NCBI RefSeq assembly: GCF_014698475.1
Contig: NZ_JACJTB010000001.1
Span: 434,001 to 498,000, forward strand
Reading direction: 5' to 3'
DNA: 64,000 nt
Source: Nostoc spongiaeforme FACHB-130
GTDB lineage: Bacteria; Cyanobacteriota; Cyanobacteriia; Cyanobacteriales; Nostocaceae
Below, piece after piece: positions 52,095 to 62,601 of this stretch. Position numbers and translations under genes: made by a program. The notes under the pieces are model-generated. The model was not told where the DNA came from. It ran no database searches and saw only the letters and a program-made list of their open reading frames with translations. Numbering within the stretch: the stretch's first letter is position 1; each line of letters begins with the position of its first letter.

Positions 52095-54785
52095 ATGAAA
52101 TTCCATTTTGTAGGTTTTGGCTTTCTTGGTGTAATCTGCATCTGGGCTGTTTGCAACAATGGTGTTTATGCACAAGTAAGTCCTGATCACACTCTCAATA
52201 CGGCTGTAGATAGTAGTAGCAATAGTTACACTATCAAAGATGGGACTCGTGTCGGCAACAATTTATTTCATAGCTTTAGTCAGTTCTCTATCCTGCAAGG
52301 TGTCACTGCATCATTTGACAATGCTACTGATATTCAAAATATTTTTAGTCGGGTAACTGGTGGTGAGATGTCCAAAATTGATGGTCAGATCAGCACCAAG
52401 GGTAACGCCAACTTATTCTTACTCAACCCTGCCGGGATTATCTTTGGCAAAAATGCCAGTTTGAGTATTGATGGTTCTTTTGTCGCCACAACTGCCAATA
52501 GTATTAAATTTGCTGATGGAAAAGAGTTTAGTACCAATACAAATACATCCCCATTACTGACGATGAGTGTACCTGTGGGCTTGCAGATGGGAAGTAATGC
52601 AGGAGCGATCACAGTCCAAGGTACACCTGCGAACAATCCTCTGTTTCGGACACCGACATTGTCGATGAAAGCAAATCAAACCCTGGCGTTGATTGGAGGA
52701 CAAATCGATGTCGATAGTGCCAACATTTCTGCGCCGGATGGTCATGTGGAATTGTGGGCGATACGAAATGGCATGGTGAATATACCTGCCTCTGGCAACT
52801 GGCAATTGGCGAGTTCATCCCTATCGCCAACTTGGGGAACCATCACATTGCGACAGTCTTCCTCTATCGATACAAGTGGAGCGAACGGAGGAGCAATTAA
52901 TATTCGCGGACAGGGATTAACCCTACAAGAAGGCTCAAATATAGGTTCAGCGACGGGTACAAATGGCCAAGGACAGGGGATTACCGTCCAGACAACGGAA
53001 TTCGTGAATCTACTGGGTGCGTCTCATCCTGGCAATGTTGTATTTCCAGGCTTAAACACCAGTGTCAGAGGAAGTATGGCGACTGCTGGGAATATCACAG
53101 TTGAGACTCCACGCTTGCAACTTGACAATGGGGGATGGTTAAGCTCTATTAACTTTGCTACCAATTCTTCTGCCCTCTCGTCGCAGCCGATTAGAAATAG
53201 CAAAACAGGGAACATTATGGTTCGGGCTACTGAGATAGACGTGCGTGGTTATACACCATTCATTAATCCAGCTACAAGAGCGGTTGTATCCAGTGCAATT
53301 ACAACACTTTCAGGCGGAACACAGAATGACAGTGGTGCAATTACAGTAGAAGCCGAACGGATACGGTTGCAAGATGGGGGGCGTATCAGTACAGATTTGT
53401 TTGGTCTCTTAGCACCTGCAAGCGGCAGTGCAGGAAATATTTTTGTTACAGCAAGCCAAAGTCTAGATATTCTTGGCACTAGCCCAGCTAATGCTACGAG
53501 TGCAATCATTAGTTCAATTAACATTTCGGCGAATGGTCAAGGGGGCAATGTTACAGTTAACACCGGGCAACTCAGGCTTGCTAAAGGTGGAACTATCTCC
53601 AGTCAGATTTCAGGAAATGCCAATCCTGCGATTGCAGGCAAAGGTACAGCAGGGGATATCACTATTCGCGCTACTGATATACAGGTTAGTGATCCCGTTA
53701 TTGAGCGTTTTAGTCAGGCTCCCAGTGGTATCACTGTAGCGGTAGGACGAAATTCCGTAGGTCAAGGAGGCAAGATTAACATAATAGCCGATAACTTACG
53801 TGTTTTCAACGGCGGACAAATCACCTCATCCACAGATGGCAATGGTACAGCAGGTAATATCAGCTTGCAGGTTAAAAACATTGATGTGCAGGGTATTTCG
53901 CAACCTTTAAACAACGGTCAGATTTTACCCAGTAGCATCACAGCAGCTTCTACTACCAACTCTAATGCCGGTTCAATTAACCTAGTGGCAGATCGGCTCA
54001 ATGTTCTTGATGATGGGCAAATTTCCGTTAGTAATACAGGTGGTGGTAATTCAGGTAACTTGTTAGTCAATGCCAACCAAATCAAGTTGGCACAAAGAGG
54101 TAGTCTGCTTTCGGAAGTTTCTGTTGGCGATCAAGGCAATATTAGTCTAGTGGCTGATGTTCTACTGATGCGTTATGGCAGTAGAATTAATACCAATGCC
54201 ACAGGTACAGCCACAGGTGGAAATATAAGTATTAATGCACCGATTATTATTGGTTTAGAAAATAGCGATATTACAGCTAATGCCATTGAAGGGAGTGGTG
54301 GTAATATTAATATTCAAACTCAGGGTTTATTGGGACTAAAATTCCGTAACCAACTTACTCCCGATAGTGATATTACTGCTAGTTCGCAATTTGGGCTAAG
54401 TGGTACAGTAGAAATTAATAATGTCGGTGTTGACCCCAATTCGGGTTTAGTAGAACTACCAGCAAATGTTAGCGATCCATCCCAAAAAATAGCTAGTGAT
54501 TGTTCTGCTAACCCAGGTAGTAGTTTTGTCGCCACAGGAAGAGGAGGAATCCCGCAAAATCCCACACAAGAATTAAGGAGCGATCGCACTTGGTCTGATG
54601 TGCGCGACATCTCTGCATTCCACACCAAACAACAAGTACAAGCACAAACACCAAAATCTCCAGAAATTCTTGTGCAAGCAACTTCTTGGCGACATAACGC
54701 CCAAGGCAAAATTGAATTAATTGCCGATAAATCTTCTGTAAATTTATCACCATCATTAACTTGTACTGCTGTTCATAAAAGCTGA
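52095..54785 (+). CDS. TpsA exoprotein 3
   Basis: At 896 residues this is the longest paralogue. The signal peptide MKFHFVGFGFLGVICIWAVC ends at YAQ/VSPDH. The TPS domain has LFLLNPAGIIFGKNASLSID. The beta-helix centre is the most divergent of the six (for example HVELWAIRNGMVNIPASGNW), with extra coils that account for the greater length. The C-terminal module is QKIASDC...LTCTAV, where Asp replaces the usual Gly before the first Cys. The last bases and the spacer are shared with TpsA1. Confidence 0.92.
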   Translation: MKFHFVGFGFLGVICIWAVCNNGVYAQVSPDHTLNTAVDSSSNSYTIKDGTRVGNNLFHSFSQFSILQGVTASFDNATDIQNIFSRVTGGEMSKIDGQISTKGNANLFLLNPAGIIFGKNASLSIDGSFVATTANSIKFADGKEFSTNTNTSPLLTMSVPVGLQMGSNAGAITVQGTPANNPLFRTPTLSMKANQTLALIGGQIDVDSANISAPDGHVELWAIRNGMVNIPASGNWQLASSSLSPTWGTITLRQSSSIDTSGANGGAINIRGQGLTLQEGSNIGSATGTNGQGQGITVQTTEFVNLLGASHPGNVVFPGLNTSVRGSMATAGNITVETPRLQLDNGGWLSSINFATNSSALSSQPIRNSKTGNIMVRATEIDVRGYTPFINPATRAVVSSAITTLSGGTQNDSGAITVEAERIRLQDGGRISTDLFGLLAPASGSAGNIFVTASQSLDILGTSPANATSAIISSINISANGQGGNVTVNTGQLRLAKGGTISSQISGNANPAIAGKGTAGDITIRATDIQVSDPVIERFSQAPSGITVAVGRNSVGQGGKINIIADNLRVFNGGQITSSTDGNGTAGNISLQVKNIDVQGISQPLNNGQILPSSITAASTTNSNAGSINLVADRLNVLDDGQISVSNTGGGNSGNLLVNANQIKLAQRGSLLSEVSVGDQGNISLVADVLLMRYGSRINTNATGTATGGNISINAPIIIGLENSDITANAIEGSGGNINIQTQGLLGLKFRNQLTPDSDITASSQFGLSGTVEINNVGVDPNSGLVELPANVSDPSQKIASDCSANPGSSFVATGRGGIPQNPTQELRSDRTWSDVRDISAFHTKQQVQAQTPKSPEILVQATSWRHNAQGKIELIADKSSVNLSPSLTCTAVHKS

Positions 54786-54905
54786 AAAAAACTCACCATA
54801 ACATTACACAGCTACCCCAATAGCAAACTTCACTTTGGGAAAACTAGATACCAAGTAGATCATTTCAATTACAAATAAGCTGATGAAAGTAACTTTTGCT
54901 AACTT
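54783..54905 (+). repeat. duplicated intergenic segment (copy B)
   Basis: Second copy of the segment at 49480-49600: an identical 40-odd-base block after the stop codon (CTCACCATAACATTACACAG onward), then more diverged sequence, then the shared start of TpsA4 (GATGAAAGTAACTTTTGCTA). Confidence 0.85.
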
Positions 54906-57519
54906 AAGCTTACTTGGTGCAGTCTACATCTTGGCTATTGGTAACAGCTATGCTCAGGCAGAAGTCAGCCCTGATGGTACTCTTGGCACTGCTGTGTCTG
55001 GAAGTAATAGTTACAATATCACTGGCGGTACTGCGGTTGGCAATAATTTATTTCATAGCTTTAGCCAATTCTCTATTCCTATTGGTGGTTCTGCCACCTT
55101 CAGCAGTAATTCTGGCATCCAAAACATTTTTAGTCGAGTGACTGGTGGTGATGTTTCCGACATTAACGGTTCCATCAACACTAATAGCGGTGTGAATCTG
55201 TTCTTACTCAACCCGGCGGGGATTATCTTTGGGAACAAAGCTCGTTTAAATGTGGGTGGTTCTTTTATCGGCACAACAGCAAGTAGTATCAAATTTGCTG
55301 ACGGCAAAGAGTTCAGCACCAGTGCAACAATCTCTCCGGTGTTAACCATGAGTGTCCCCATTGGTTTGCAGATGGGCAGTAATTCTGGTGCAATTAATGT
55401 TTATGGGGCAAAATTAGCAGTCCCAGCGAAAAATACATTTGCATTGGTGGGCAGTAACTTAAATTTTGATCAGAGTACAATTACTGCAAGCGATGGCAGA
55501 GTTGAATTAGGTAGCGTTGCAGCAAATAATTTTGTGGGACTGTCGGCAAATAAGGCTGGATTTAGCTTAGATTTCAATGGTGTAAATCAGTTCCAAAATA
55601 TTAACTTGAGGAATGCCGCCAAGGTTGATACTAGTGGAAAACAAGGTGGTGCGATCGCTCTCCAAGGGCAGAAAATTACTTTGTCTGGCTCTTCTACTAT
55701 TACTTCCCACACTTTAGGCACAGGTTCAGGACAAGGCATTCTCGTCAAAGCTGCGGAATCCCTGGAACTAATTGGTCAGCCAGCCCTTGCTAACACGGCA
55801 ATTGCAGCTTACTCCCAACCGACAGCTAGGGGACGGGGTGGTGATGTGACCATTGAAACACCAACTCTCAATGTTTTAAATGGCGCACAAATTAACACCC
55901 GTGCTTATGGAATTGGCGATTCAGGCAACATCACAGTTAAAGCTGCAACTGTCAATTTAATCGGGGAAGCAATCTATACACCGACAAAACAGCGATTTAG
56001 TGTGAGTACATTAGCATCTAATACCATGAATAATTCTCAAGGTCGGGGTGGTAATGTCTCCATTAATGCTGCACAAGTCAACATTCGAGACGGGGCTGAA
56101 TTGCGTGCTACTGCCAGAGGTACTGGTGATGGGGGCAATATTATCGTTACAGCCCAGAATTTAAGTGTGACTGGTGAAACTGCTACAGGTGAACCTGCAT
56201 TTTTAACCGGGATGAGTACCAGTATCCGTGAATATGCTACAGGCAAGGGTGGAGACATCATTCTCAATGTCGGTAAACTAGAAGTCTTAAATGGCCCCGG
56301 CATTCGGACTGGTACTTATGGTGAAGGTGCATCGGGCAACATTATTGTGAATGCTGATGAAGTAACGGTAGCTGGTAGTTCTTCAACGGGAGTTGCCAGC
56401 CGATTTTTTGCCTCAACAAATGGTAACTATGATTTCGCTACTGAAAAACTGATTAGTCTAGGTCAGGGACAAGGTGGCAACATTACTTTTAATGTTGGTC
56501 AGCTTAACTTGCTTGACGGAGGGCGAATTTCCACCTCAACTGAAACCTACGGTACAGCCGGGAATATTTCTATTCAAGCCAATTCTGTGAATATTGCAGG
56601 TGTCAGTCAAGTACCGAGTAGCCAACTACTTTACTCTCTGGATGCGACTGGCCCCAGTGGATTGTATGCTTCTTCCACTGGCCCTGGTACTGCGGGTTCA
56701 GTAAATGTAACCACGAATAATTTGAGCCTGAGCGATCGCAGCGAAATTGTAGTTAGTGGCAAAGGTACAGGAAATGCTGGTAATATGCTCATTCAAGCTA
56801 ATTATTTGAAATTAGATCAAGCCAGTAAACTTCGCTCGGAAGCCAAAGCAGGTGAAGGCGGTAATATTAACCTGCAAGTGCGTGATGTTTTATTGATGCG
56901 TTATGGCAGTTACATCAGTGCAGAGGCAGGTGGTAATGGGGGTAACATTACAATTAACGCCCCCAATATTGTCGGTTTAGAAAACAGTGACATTATTGCC
57001 AATGCAGTCGAGGGCAGGGGTGGTAATATTCACATCACTACTGAGGCAATTATTGGGTTGAAGTATCGTAATCTGCTGAATCCGAGAGAAGTTTTAACAA
57101 ATGATATTACCGCTAGTTCTCAATTCAATGTCAATGGGACTGTGCAGATTGATAATGTTGGTGTTGATCCCAATTCTGGGTTAGTGGAATTACCAAATAA
57201 TCTCACCGATCCATCCCAACAAATTGCTAGTGGTTGTGCTGACGAGACTGGTAGTAGTTTTATCGCCACGGGGCGCGGTGGTGTACCAGAAAATCCGACG
57301 CAGGATATTAGGAGCGATCGCACTTGGGCAGACACCCGCGATATCTCTGCATTCCACACCAAACAACAAGTACAAGCCCAAACAGCAAAATCTCCAGAAA
57401 CACTTGTCCAAGCTACGTCTTGGCGACGTAATCATCAAGGCAAAATTGAGCTTATTGCAGCCAAATCATCTTCACCGATGCAACCCGCTTTAACCTGTGC
57501 TGCTGTAGCCGAAAATTAA
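54883..57519 (+). CDS. TpsA exoprotein 4
   Basis: An 878-residue paralogue. Its signal peptide (MKVTFANLSLLGAVYILAIG, cleavage after YAQA) and TPS domain (NPAGIIFGNKARLNVGGSFI) are nearly those of TpsA2, but from about residue 165 it diverges into a different beta helix (AVPAKNTFALVGSNLNFDQS). The tail is GCADETGSSFIATGRGGVPE, IRSDRTWADTRDISAFH, then LTCAAV, with the two conserved cysteines. The chimaeric pattern suggests gene conversion among paralogues. Confidence 0.92.
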   Translation: MKVTFANLSLLGAVYILAIGNSYAQAEVSPDGTLGTAVSGSNSYNITGGTAVGNNLFHSFSQFSIPIGGSATFSSNSGIQNIFSRVTGGDVSDINGSINTNSGVNLFLLNPAGIIFGNKARLNVGGSFIGTTASSIKFADGKEFSTSATISPVLTMSVPIGLQMGSNSGAINVYGAKLAVPAKNTFALVGSNLNFDQSTITASDGRVELGSVAANNFVGLSANKAGFSLDFNGVNQFQNINLRNAAKVDTSGKQGGAIALQGQKITLSGSSTITSHTLGTGSGQGILVKAAESLELIGQPALANTAIAAYSQPTARGRGGDVTIETPTLNVLNGAQINTRAYGIGDSGNITVKAATVNLIGEAIYTPTKQRFSVSTLASNTMNNSQGRGGNVSINAAQVNIRDGAELRATARGTGDGGNIIVTAQNLSVTGETATGEPAFLTGMSTSIREYATGKGGDIILNVGKLEVLNGPGIRTGTYGEGASGNIIVNADEVTVAGSSSTGVASRFFASTNGNYDFATEKLISLGQGQGGNITFNVGQLNLLDGGRISTSTETYGTAGNISIQANSVNIAGVSQVPSSQLLYSLDATGPSGLYASSTGPGTAGSVNVTTNNLSLSDRSEIVVSGKGTGNAGNMLIQANYLKLDQASKLRSEAKAGEGGNINLQVRDVLLMRYGSYISAEAGGNGGNITINAPNIVGLENSDIIANAVEGRGGNIHITTEAIIGLKYRNLLNPREVLTNDITASSQFNVNGTVQIDNVGVDPNSGLVELPNNLTDPSQQIASGCADETGSSFIATGRGGVPENPTQDIRSDRTWADTRDISAFHTKQQVQAQTAKSPETLVQATSWRRNHQGKIELIAAKSSSPMQPALTCAAVAEN

Positions 57520-57585
57520 CTACTGTTAAAAATTTTATTATCTTGGGAAAAATAAATATGGACTAGAAAATAACAAAATCTATTC

Positions 57586-60024
57586 ATGAAAGTAACTGTT
57601 ACCAGTTTGGTCTTAATTGGTGCAATTTTGATATCTGCTATTTACCACAGTGATGTTCAGGCTCAGGTAACTCCTGATGGCACTCTCGACACAGATGTGA
57701 GTGGTAGTAATAATTACACCATTACCAAAGGTAGCCGTGTCGGTAATAATTTATTTCATAGTTTCAGCCAATTTTCTGTTCCTAGCAATGGTTTCGTAGC
57801 CTTTAATAATGACGCAGACATCCAAAATATATTTAGTCGGGTAACTGGTGGTCATATTTCCCACATTGATGGTGAAATCAGTGCCAAGGGTAGTGCCAAC
57901 TTATTTTTAATCAACCCTGCCGGGATTATTTTTGGCAAAAATGCTAGCTTAAATATTGGTGGTTCATTTGTCGGAACTACGGCGAGTAGTATTAAGTTCG
58001 CTGATGGGACAGAGTTTAGTGCTGTCAATCCTGCGGCTCAACCATTATTAACAATGAGTGTACCCATTGGACTGCAAATGGGCAGTAACTCTGCTTATAT
58101 CAAAGCTCAAGGAAGAGGATATACAAATAGCAATTCTTTAATTATTCCAATACCCAACTCCACAGAATTACAGGTGAAACCAGGGAAAACCTTAGCCTTG
58201 GTAGGTGGTAATTTACAAATAGATGGATTTATATTTACTGCCCCACAAGGACGGGTAGAATTGGGTAGTACCAACGGCATTGGACAAGTTAATTTAATTC
58301 CAAATGCACAAGGTTATACTTTGAGTTATGAAAATGGACAAATTTTTGGTGATATTCAATTAGCAGAACAGTCACTTATAAATGTCAGTGGTATAAATTC
58401 AGGTTCTGTTAATTTGCAAGGAAAAAATATCCGTTTAATAGACGGTTCATTGATACTTGCACAAAATTATGGAAATCTTACCGGTGGAGACATTAGCATT
58501 CAAGCATCAACAGAAATTAATTTAATTGGGAGAAGTAGAGATGGAAATATTGTGAGTGGAGTTCGTAGCGAAACTTATGGAATTGGAGTAGGGGGAAATA
58601 TTGGTATTTCTACTCAAAAATTTACTGTTCAAGAAGGAGCTGGTTTAAATAATCTAACTTTGGGAATTGCTCCTAGTGGCAATATTGATATTGATGCCAA
58701 AACAATTGAAATATCTGGTTTTTCAGTAATAAACCCGAATGGCGTTAGTGGTATTAGCACTTTGAGTTTTGCTTCTGGTAGTGCTGGCGATATCTTCGTT
58801 AAAGGTGATAATTTGCTAATATCTGGTGGAGCTTCCCTTTCTTCAGTTACGTTCGCCAGTGGAAGTAGTGGTAAAGTTTCAATTCGCAATCAAAATACCA
58901 CAGTTATCGGCAACAGTCCTTCAGGATTTGACAGTGCGATTACTTTAGCTACATTCGCGTTTGGAGATAATAAAGATTTGATCCTGAATACTGGCAAATT
59001 ACAAATTTTAGATGGGGGAAGAATTGGTTCATCTACACTGTTTGCTGGCAACGGGGGAAATGTCATTATCAATGCAAGTGAAGAGATCGCAATTAGTGGT
59101 CGTAACAATAACAATAACAGTGCAATTAATTCTTCTGCGACTCGTCTTAATGCACAGTTGCGTCAATCATTTGGCTTTCCCGATATGCTGACGGCAAATG
59201 CTGGTAGTCTTAGCATTAAAACACCCAATCTGATCTTGACGGATGATGCTACTGTGACTGTAACAAGTGAAGGTACTGGTAATGCCGGCAACCTGAAAAT
59301 TATCGCAGATATTATCCAACTAAAAAATCAGGCGTTGATTCAAGCACAGACCGAATCTGGTAATGGTGGAGATATAGACTTAAAAGTAAGAAGTTTGCTG
59401 TTAATGCGCGATCGCAGTAAAATTACAACTACCGCAGGCAGTCAAGGTAATGGCGGGAATATCAACATCAATGCACCCATAATTGTCGGCTTAGAAAACA
59501 GCGATATCACTGCTAATGCTCTTCGAGGTAAAGGTGGGAATATTAACATCACCACTCAGGGAATTATTGGTTTAGAATACCGTTCGCAACTGACACCAGA
59601 AAATGATATCACCGCTAGTTCAGAGTTTGGGGTGAATGGTACAGTGGAAATTAACAACATTGGTGTTGACCCCAATTCTGGTTTAGTGGAATTACCAGGA
59701 AACTTGACTGATTCATCACAAAAGATTGCTAGTGGTTGTGATGCTAATACTGGTAGTAGTTTTGTGGCTACAGGACGAGGTGGAATACCGCAAAATCCGA
59801 CACAGGAATTAAGAAGCGATCGCGCTTGGTCAGACATTCGTGATATCTCTGCATTCCATAACAAGACTAGCATAACCACAGCGCAAACACCCAAATCTTC
59901 AGAAATTCTTGTCCAAGCAACTGGTTGGCGACTTAATGCTCAAGGCAAAATTGAATTAATTGCCGCTAAATCTCCTGTAAATGTACAAGCATCATTAACT
60001 TGTGCTGATGTTAATCAAATTTGA
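57586..60024 (+). CDS. TpsA exoprotein 5
   Basis: An 812-residue paralogue with cleavage after DVQA. The TPS domain has NLFLINPAGIIFGKNASLNI. The central helix is clearly closest to TpsA6 (VSGINSGSVNLQGKNIRLID here, VSGFNSGAVQLQGKNIDFTD there; also ALIQAQTESGNGGDI and LLLMRDRSKIT). The tail has QKIASGCDANTGSSFVATGR and SLTCADV. It belongs to a sub-pair with TpsA6 that arose by a later duplication. Confidence 0.92.
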   Translation: MKVTVTSLVLIGAILISAIYHSDVQAQVTPDGTLDTDVSGSNNYTITKGSRVGNNLFHSFSQFSVPSNGFVAFNNDADIQNIFSRVTGGHISHIDGEISAKGSANLFLINPAGIIFGKNASLNIGGSFVGTTASSIKFADGTEFSAVNPAAQPLLTMSVPIGLQMGSNSAYIKAQGRGYTNSNSLIIPIPNSTELQVKPGKTLALVGGNLQIDGFIFTAPQGRVELGSTNGIGQVNLIPNAQGYTLSYENGQIFGDIQLAEQSLINVSGINSGSVNLQGKNIRLIDGSLILAQNYGNLTGGDISIQASTEINLIGRSRDGNIVSGVRSETYGIGVGGNIGISTQKFTVQEGAGLNNLTLGIAPSGNIDIDAKTIEISGFSVINPNGVSGISTLSFASGSAGDIFVKGDNLLISGGASLSSVTFASGSSGKVSIRNQNTTVIGNSPSGFDSAITLATFAFGDNKDLILNTGKLQILDGGRIGSSTLFAGNGGNVIINASEEIAISGRNNNNNSAINSSATRLNAQLRQSFGFPDMLTANAGSLSIKTPNLILTDDATVTVTSEGTGNAGNLKIIADIIQLKNQALIQAQTESGNGGDIDLKVRSLLLMRDRSKITTTAGSQGNGGNININAPIIVGLENSDITANALRGKGGNINITTQGIIGLEYRSQLTPENDITASSEFGVNGTVEINNIGVDPNSGLVELPGNLTDSSQKIASGCDANTGSSFVATGRGGIPQNPTQELRSDRAWSDIRDISAFHNKTSITTAQTPKSSEILVQATGWRLNAQGKIELIAAKSPVNVQASLTCADVNQI

Positions 60025-60114
60025 GTAAAAATTACAATAAAATTACAAAACTACTAAACTAACCACACTAAATAGGGAACACTAGATGCAAAGTCAAAAA
60101 TTACCAATGAGTTG

Positions 60115-62559
60115 ATGAAATTAACTTTTGCTGATTTGGTTTTTCTTTGTGCCATCTTCTTATCTACTATTTACAACAGTGATGTTTACGCGCAAGTAAT
60201 TCCTGACAGCACTCTTAAAACCACTGTCAGCGGCAGTAACCCTCTTGAGATCACTGGGGGTACTGTTGTCGGCAAGAATTTATTTCATAGCTTTAGCGAG
60301 TTTTCGATTTCTAAGAACAGTTCGGTATTATTTAAGAATGATGGCGAAATCCAAAATATTTTTAGTCGGGTGACTGGTGGCAATGTTTCCAATATAGATG
60401 GTTCTATTAGCGCCCAGGGTAGTGCCAATTTATTCTTACTCAACCCCGCAGGCATGATTTTTGGACAAAATGCCAGTTTAAATATTGGTGGTTCTTTTGT
60501 CGGTACAACTGCCAATAGCATCAAGTTTGCTGATGGAATTGAATTTAGTGCAGTTAGTCCGCAACCAAACACATTGTTAACTATGAGTGTGCCTATTGGA
60601 CTACAAATGGGTAATTATCCCTCACCGATACAAGTCCAAGGTACAGGACATAGCTTAGATGCTAACAATATTTTTTCTCCTTTAATTCGCAATCCTAGCT
60701 CAACAAAATTGCAAGTACAGTCTGGCAAAACCCTAGCACTGGTGGGTGGTAATATCAATTTGAATGGCGCTACTCTAACAGCTGAAACAGGGCAAATAGC
60801 ATTAGGTAGTCTGGGAGGTGCAGGATTAGTTAGTTTAGTCCCAACTACTCAAGGCTATAAGTTGGAGTATGAGCCGGGACAAAGTTTTGCTGATATTCAA
60901 CTGGCGCAAAAGTCACTATTAGATGTGAGTGGGTTCAACTCTGGCGCAGTTCAACTTCAGGGGAAAAATATTGACTTTACTGATGGTTCGTTGATTTTCT
61001 CCAATAATTATGGCAACCTCCCCAGTGGAAATATTGATTTGCAAGCATCAGAAGCGATCGCTATAATTGGCACAACACCCAATGCTAAAATTCGCAGTTG
61101 GATTCGCTCGGAAGCCTTGGGGACTGGTACCAGTGCCAATATCAGTATCATCACTCCCTTTTTGACGCTTCAAGAAGGTTCAGGAATAAATACTATAACT
61201 TATGGATCTGCTAACAGTGGCAACATTCAGATAAAAGCAGCAGATATAGAGGTATCAGGTTTTTCACCTTTTAATCCCACTGGTGTCAGCTCCATTGCCA
61301 CTAGCACCTATGGAAAAGGAACAGCTGGTAATCTTTTAGTGGAGGGGAATAATTTACTAGTATCTGAGGGAGCCTCTTTATCTTCGGTGACATTTGGTCG
61401 AGGCTCCAGTGGTCAGGTGATAGTTCGTAATCAAAATACCACAGTCATGGGCGAAAACCCTTCTGGGCTTTATAGCAATATTAGTCTAACTAGCTTTGCG
61501 ACTGGAAATACCCAAGATTTGATCATACATACTGGCAAATTACAAATATTGAATGGTGGATCAATTGGTTCATCGGTATTCTTTCAAGGTAATGCCGGAA
61601 ACGTCCAAATCAATGCCAGGGAAGAGATCGCCATTAGTGGTAGCAGTAGTAACAATAACAGTAATATCAATTCTTCTGCTGTCCGATTAATTCCCCAGTT
61701 ACGACAATCATTTAGTTTGCCAAATATACTGACGGCAAATGCTGGTAATGTCAGCATTAATACATCTAAGCTGACATTAACTGATAATGGAACAGTCAGT
61801 GTTACTAGTCAAGGTACTGGTAATGCGGGCAATCTGCATATCAACGCAGATCAGATTCAATTAAAAAATCAAGCTTTAATTCAGGCACAGACAGAATCTG
61901 GTAATGGTGGTGATATCAGCTTGCAAGTAGAAAGTTTGCTGCTGATGCGCGATCGCAGTAAAATTACAGCCTCAGCTGGTGGTACAGGTAATGGCGGTAA
62001 TATCAATATCAATGCACCCATCATCGTCGGTTTAGAAGATAGTGACATTATTGCCAATGCTGTTCGAGGTAGAGGTGGAAATATTCAAATCACCACTCAG
62101 GGGATTATCGGCTTAGAATATCGTCCGCAACTGACACCAGAAAATGATATTACTGCTAGTTCGCAATTTGGGGTGAATGGGACAGTACAAGTTAATAACG
62201 TTGGTGTTGACCCCAACTCAGGTTTAGTGGAATTGCCAGCAAATGTAAGTGACCCATCTCAACAAATTGCTAGTGGATGTGCAGATACCAACAGTAGTAG
62301 TTTTGTCGCTACAGGAAGAGGTGGTGTACCACAAAATCCGACGCAGGAAGTGAGGAGCGATCGCACCTGGTCAGATACTCGTGATATCTCTGCATTCCAC
62401 ACCAAACAACCAGCACAAGCCCAAATCTCTAAATCCCCAGAAACACTTGTCCAAGCAACAGGTGCATATCGTCGGATTGATGGTACAATTGAACTAGTAG
62501 CTAATAAATCTTCTATTCCCGTACCAACACAATTAACCTGTAAAGCCGTTCCTCAATAG
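60115..62559 (+). CDS. TpsA exoprotein 6
   Basis: An 814-residue paralogue from ATG 60115 (a TTG one codon earlier is possible). The signal peptide runs MKLTFADLVFLCAIFLSTIY to VYAQ. The TPS domain has NPAGMIFGQNASLNIGGSFV. The central helix is closest to TpsA5. The C-terminal module is QQIASGCADTNSSSFVATGR, GGVPQNPTQEVRSDRTWSDT, then QLTCKAV, but the segment before the last Cys is altered (ATGAYRRIDGTIELVANKSS instead of ATSWRRNxQGKIEL). Confidence 0.92.
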   Translation: MKLTFADLVFLCAIFLSTIYNSDVYAQVIPDSTLKTTVSGSNPLEITGGTVVGKNLFHSFSEFSISKNSSVLFKNDGEIQNIFSRVTGGNVSNIDGSISAQGSANLFLLNPAGMIFGQNASLNIGGSFVGTTANSIKFADGIEFSAVSPQPNTLLTMSVPIGLQMGNYPSPIQVQGTGHSLDANNIFSPLIRNPSSTKLQVQSGKTLALVGGNINLNGATLTAETGQIALGSLGGAGLVSLVPTTQGYKLEYEPGQSFADIQLAQKSLLDVSGFNSGAVQLQGKNIDFTDGSLIFSNNYGNLPSGNIDLQASEAIAIIGTTPNAKIRSWIRSEALGTGTSANISIITPFLTLQEGSGINTITYGSANSGNIQIKAADIEVSGFSPFNPTGVSSIATSTYGKGTAGNLLVEGNNLLVSEGASLSSVTFGRGSSGQVIVRNQNTTVMGENPSGLYSNISLTSFATGNTQDLIIHTGKLQILNGGSIGSSVFFQGNAGNVQINAREEIAISGSSSNNNSNINSSAVRLIPQLRQSFSLPNILTANAGNVSINTSKLTLTDNGTVSVTSQGTGNAGNLHINADQIQLKNQALIQAQTESGNGGDISLQVESLLLMRDRSKITASAGGTGNGGNININAPIIVGLEDSDIIANAVRGRGGNIQITTQGIIGLEYRPQLTPENDITASSQFGVNGTVQVNNVGVDPNSGLVELPANVSDPSQQIASGCADTNSSSFVATGRGGVPQNPTQEVRSDRTWSDTRDISAFHTKQPAQAQISKSPETLVQATGAYRRIDGTIELVANKSSIPVPTQLTCKAVPQ

Positions 62560-62601
62560 CGAACACGATATTAGTCTATCAAAGGATGAGTGGTGGAATT
62601 G

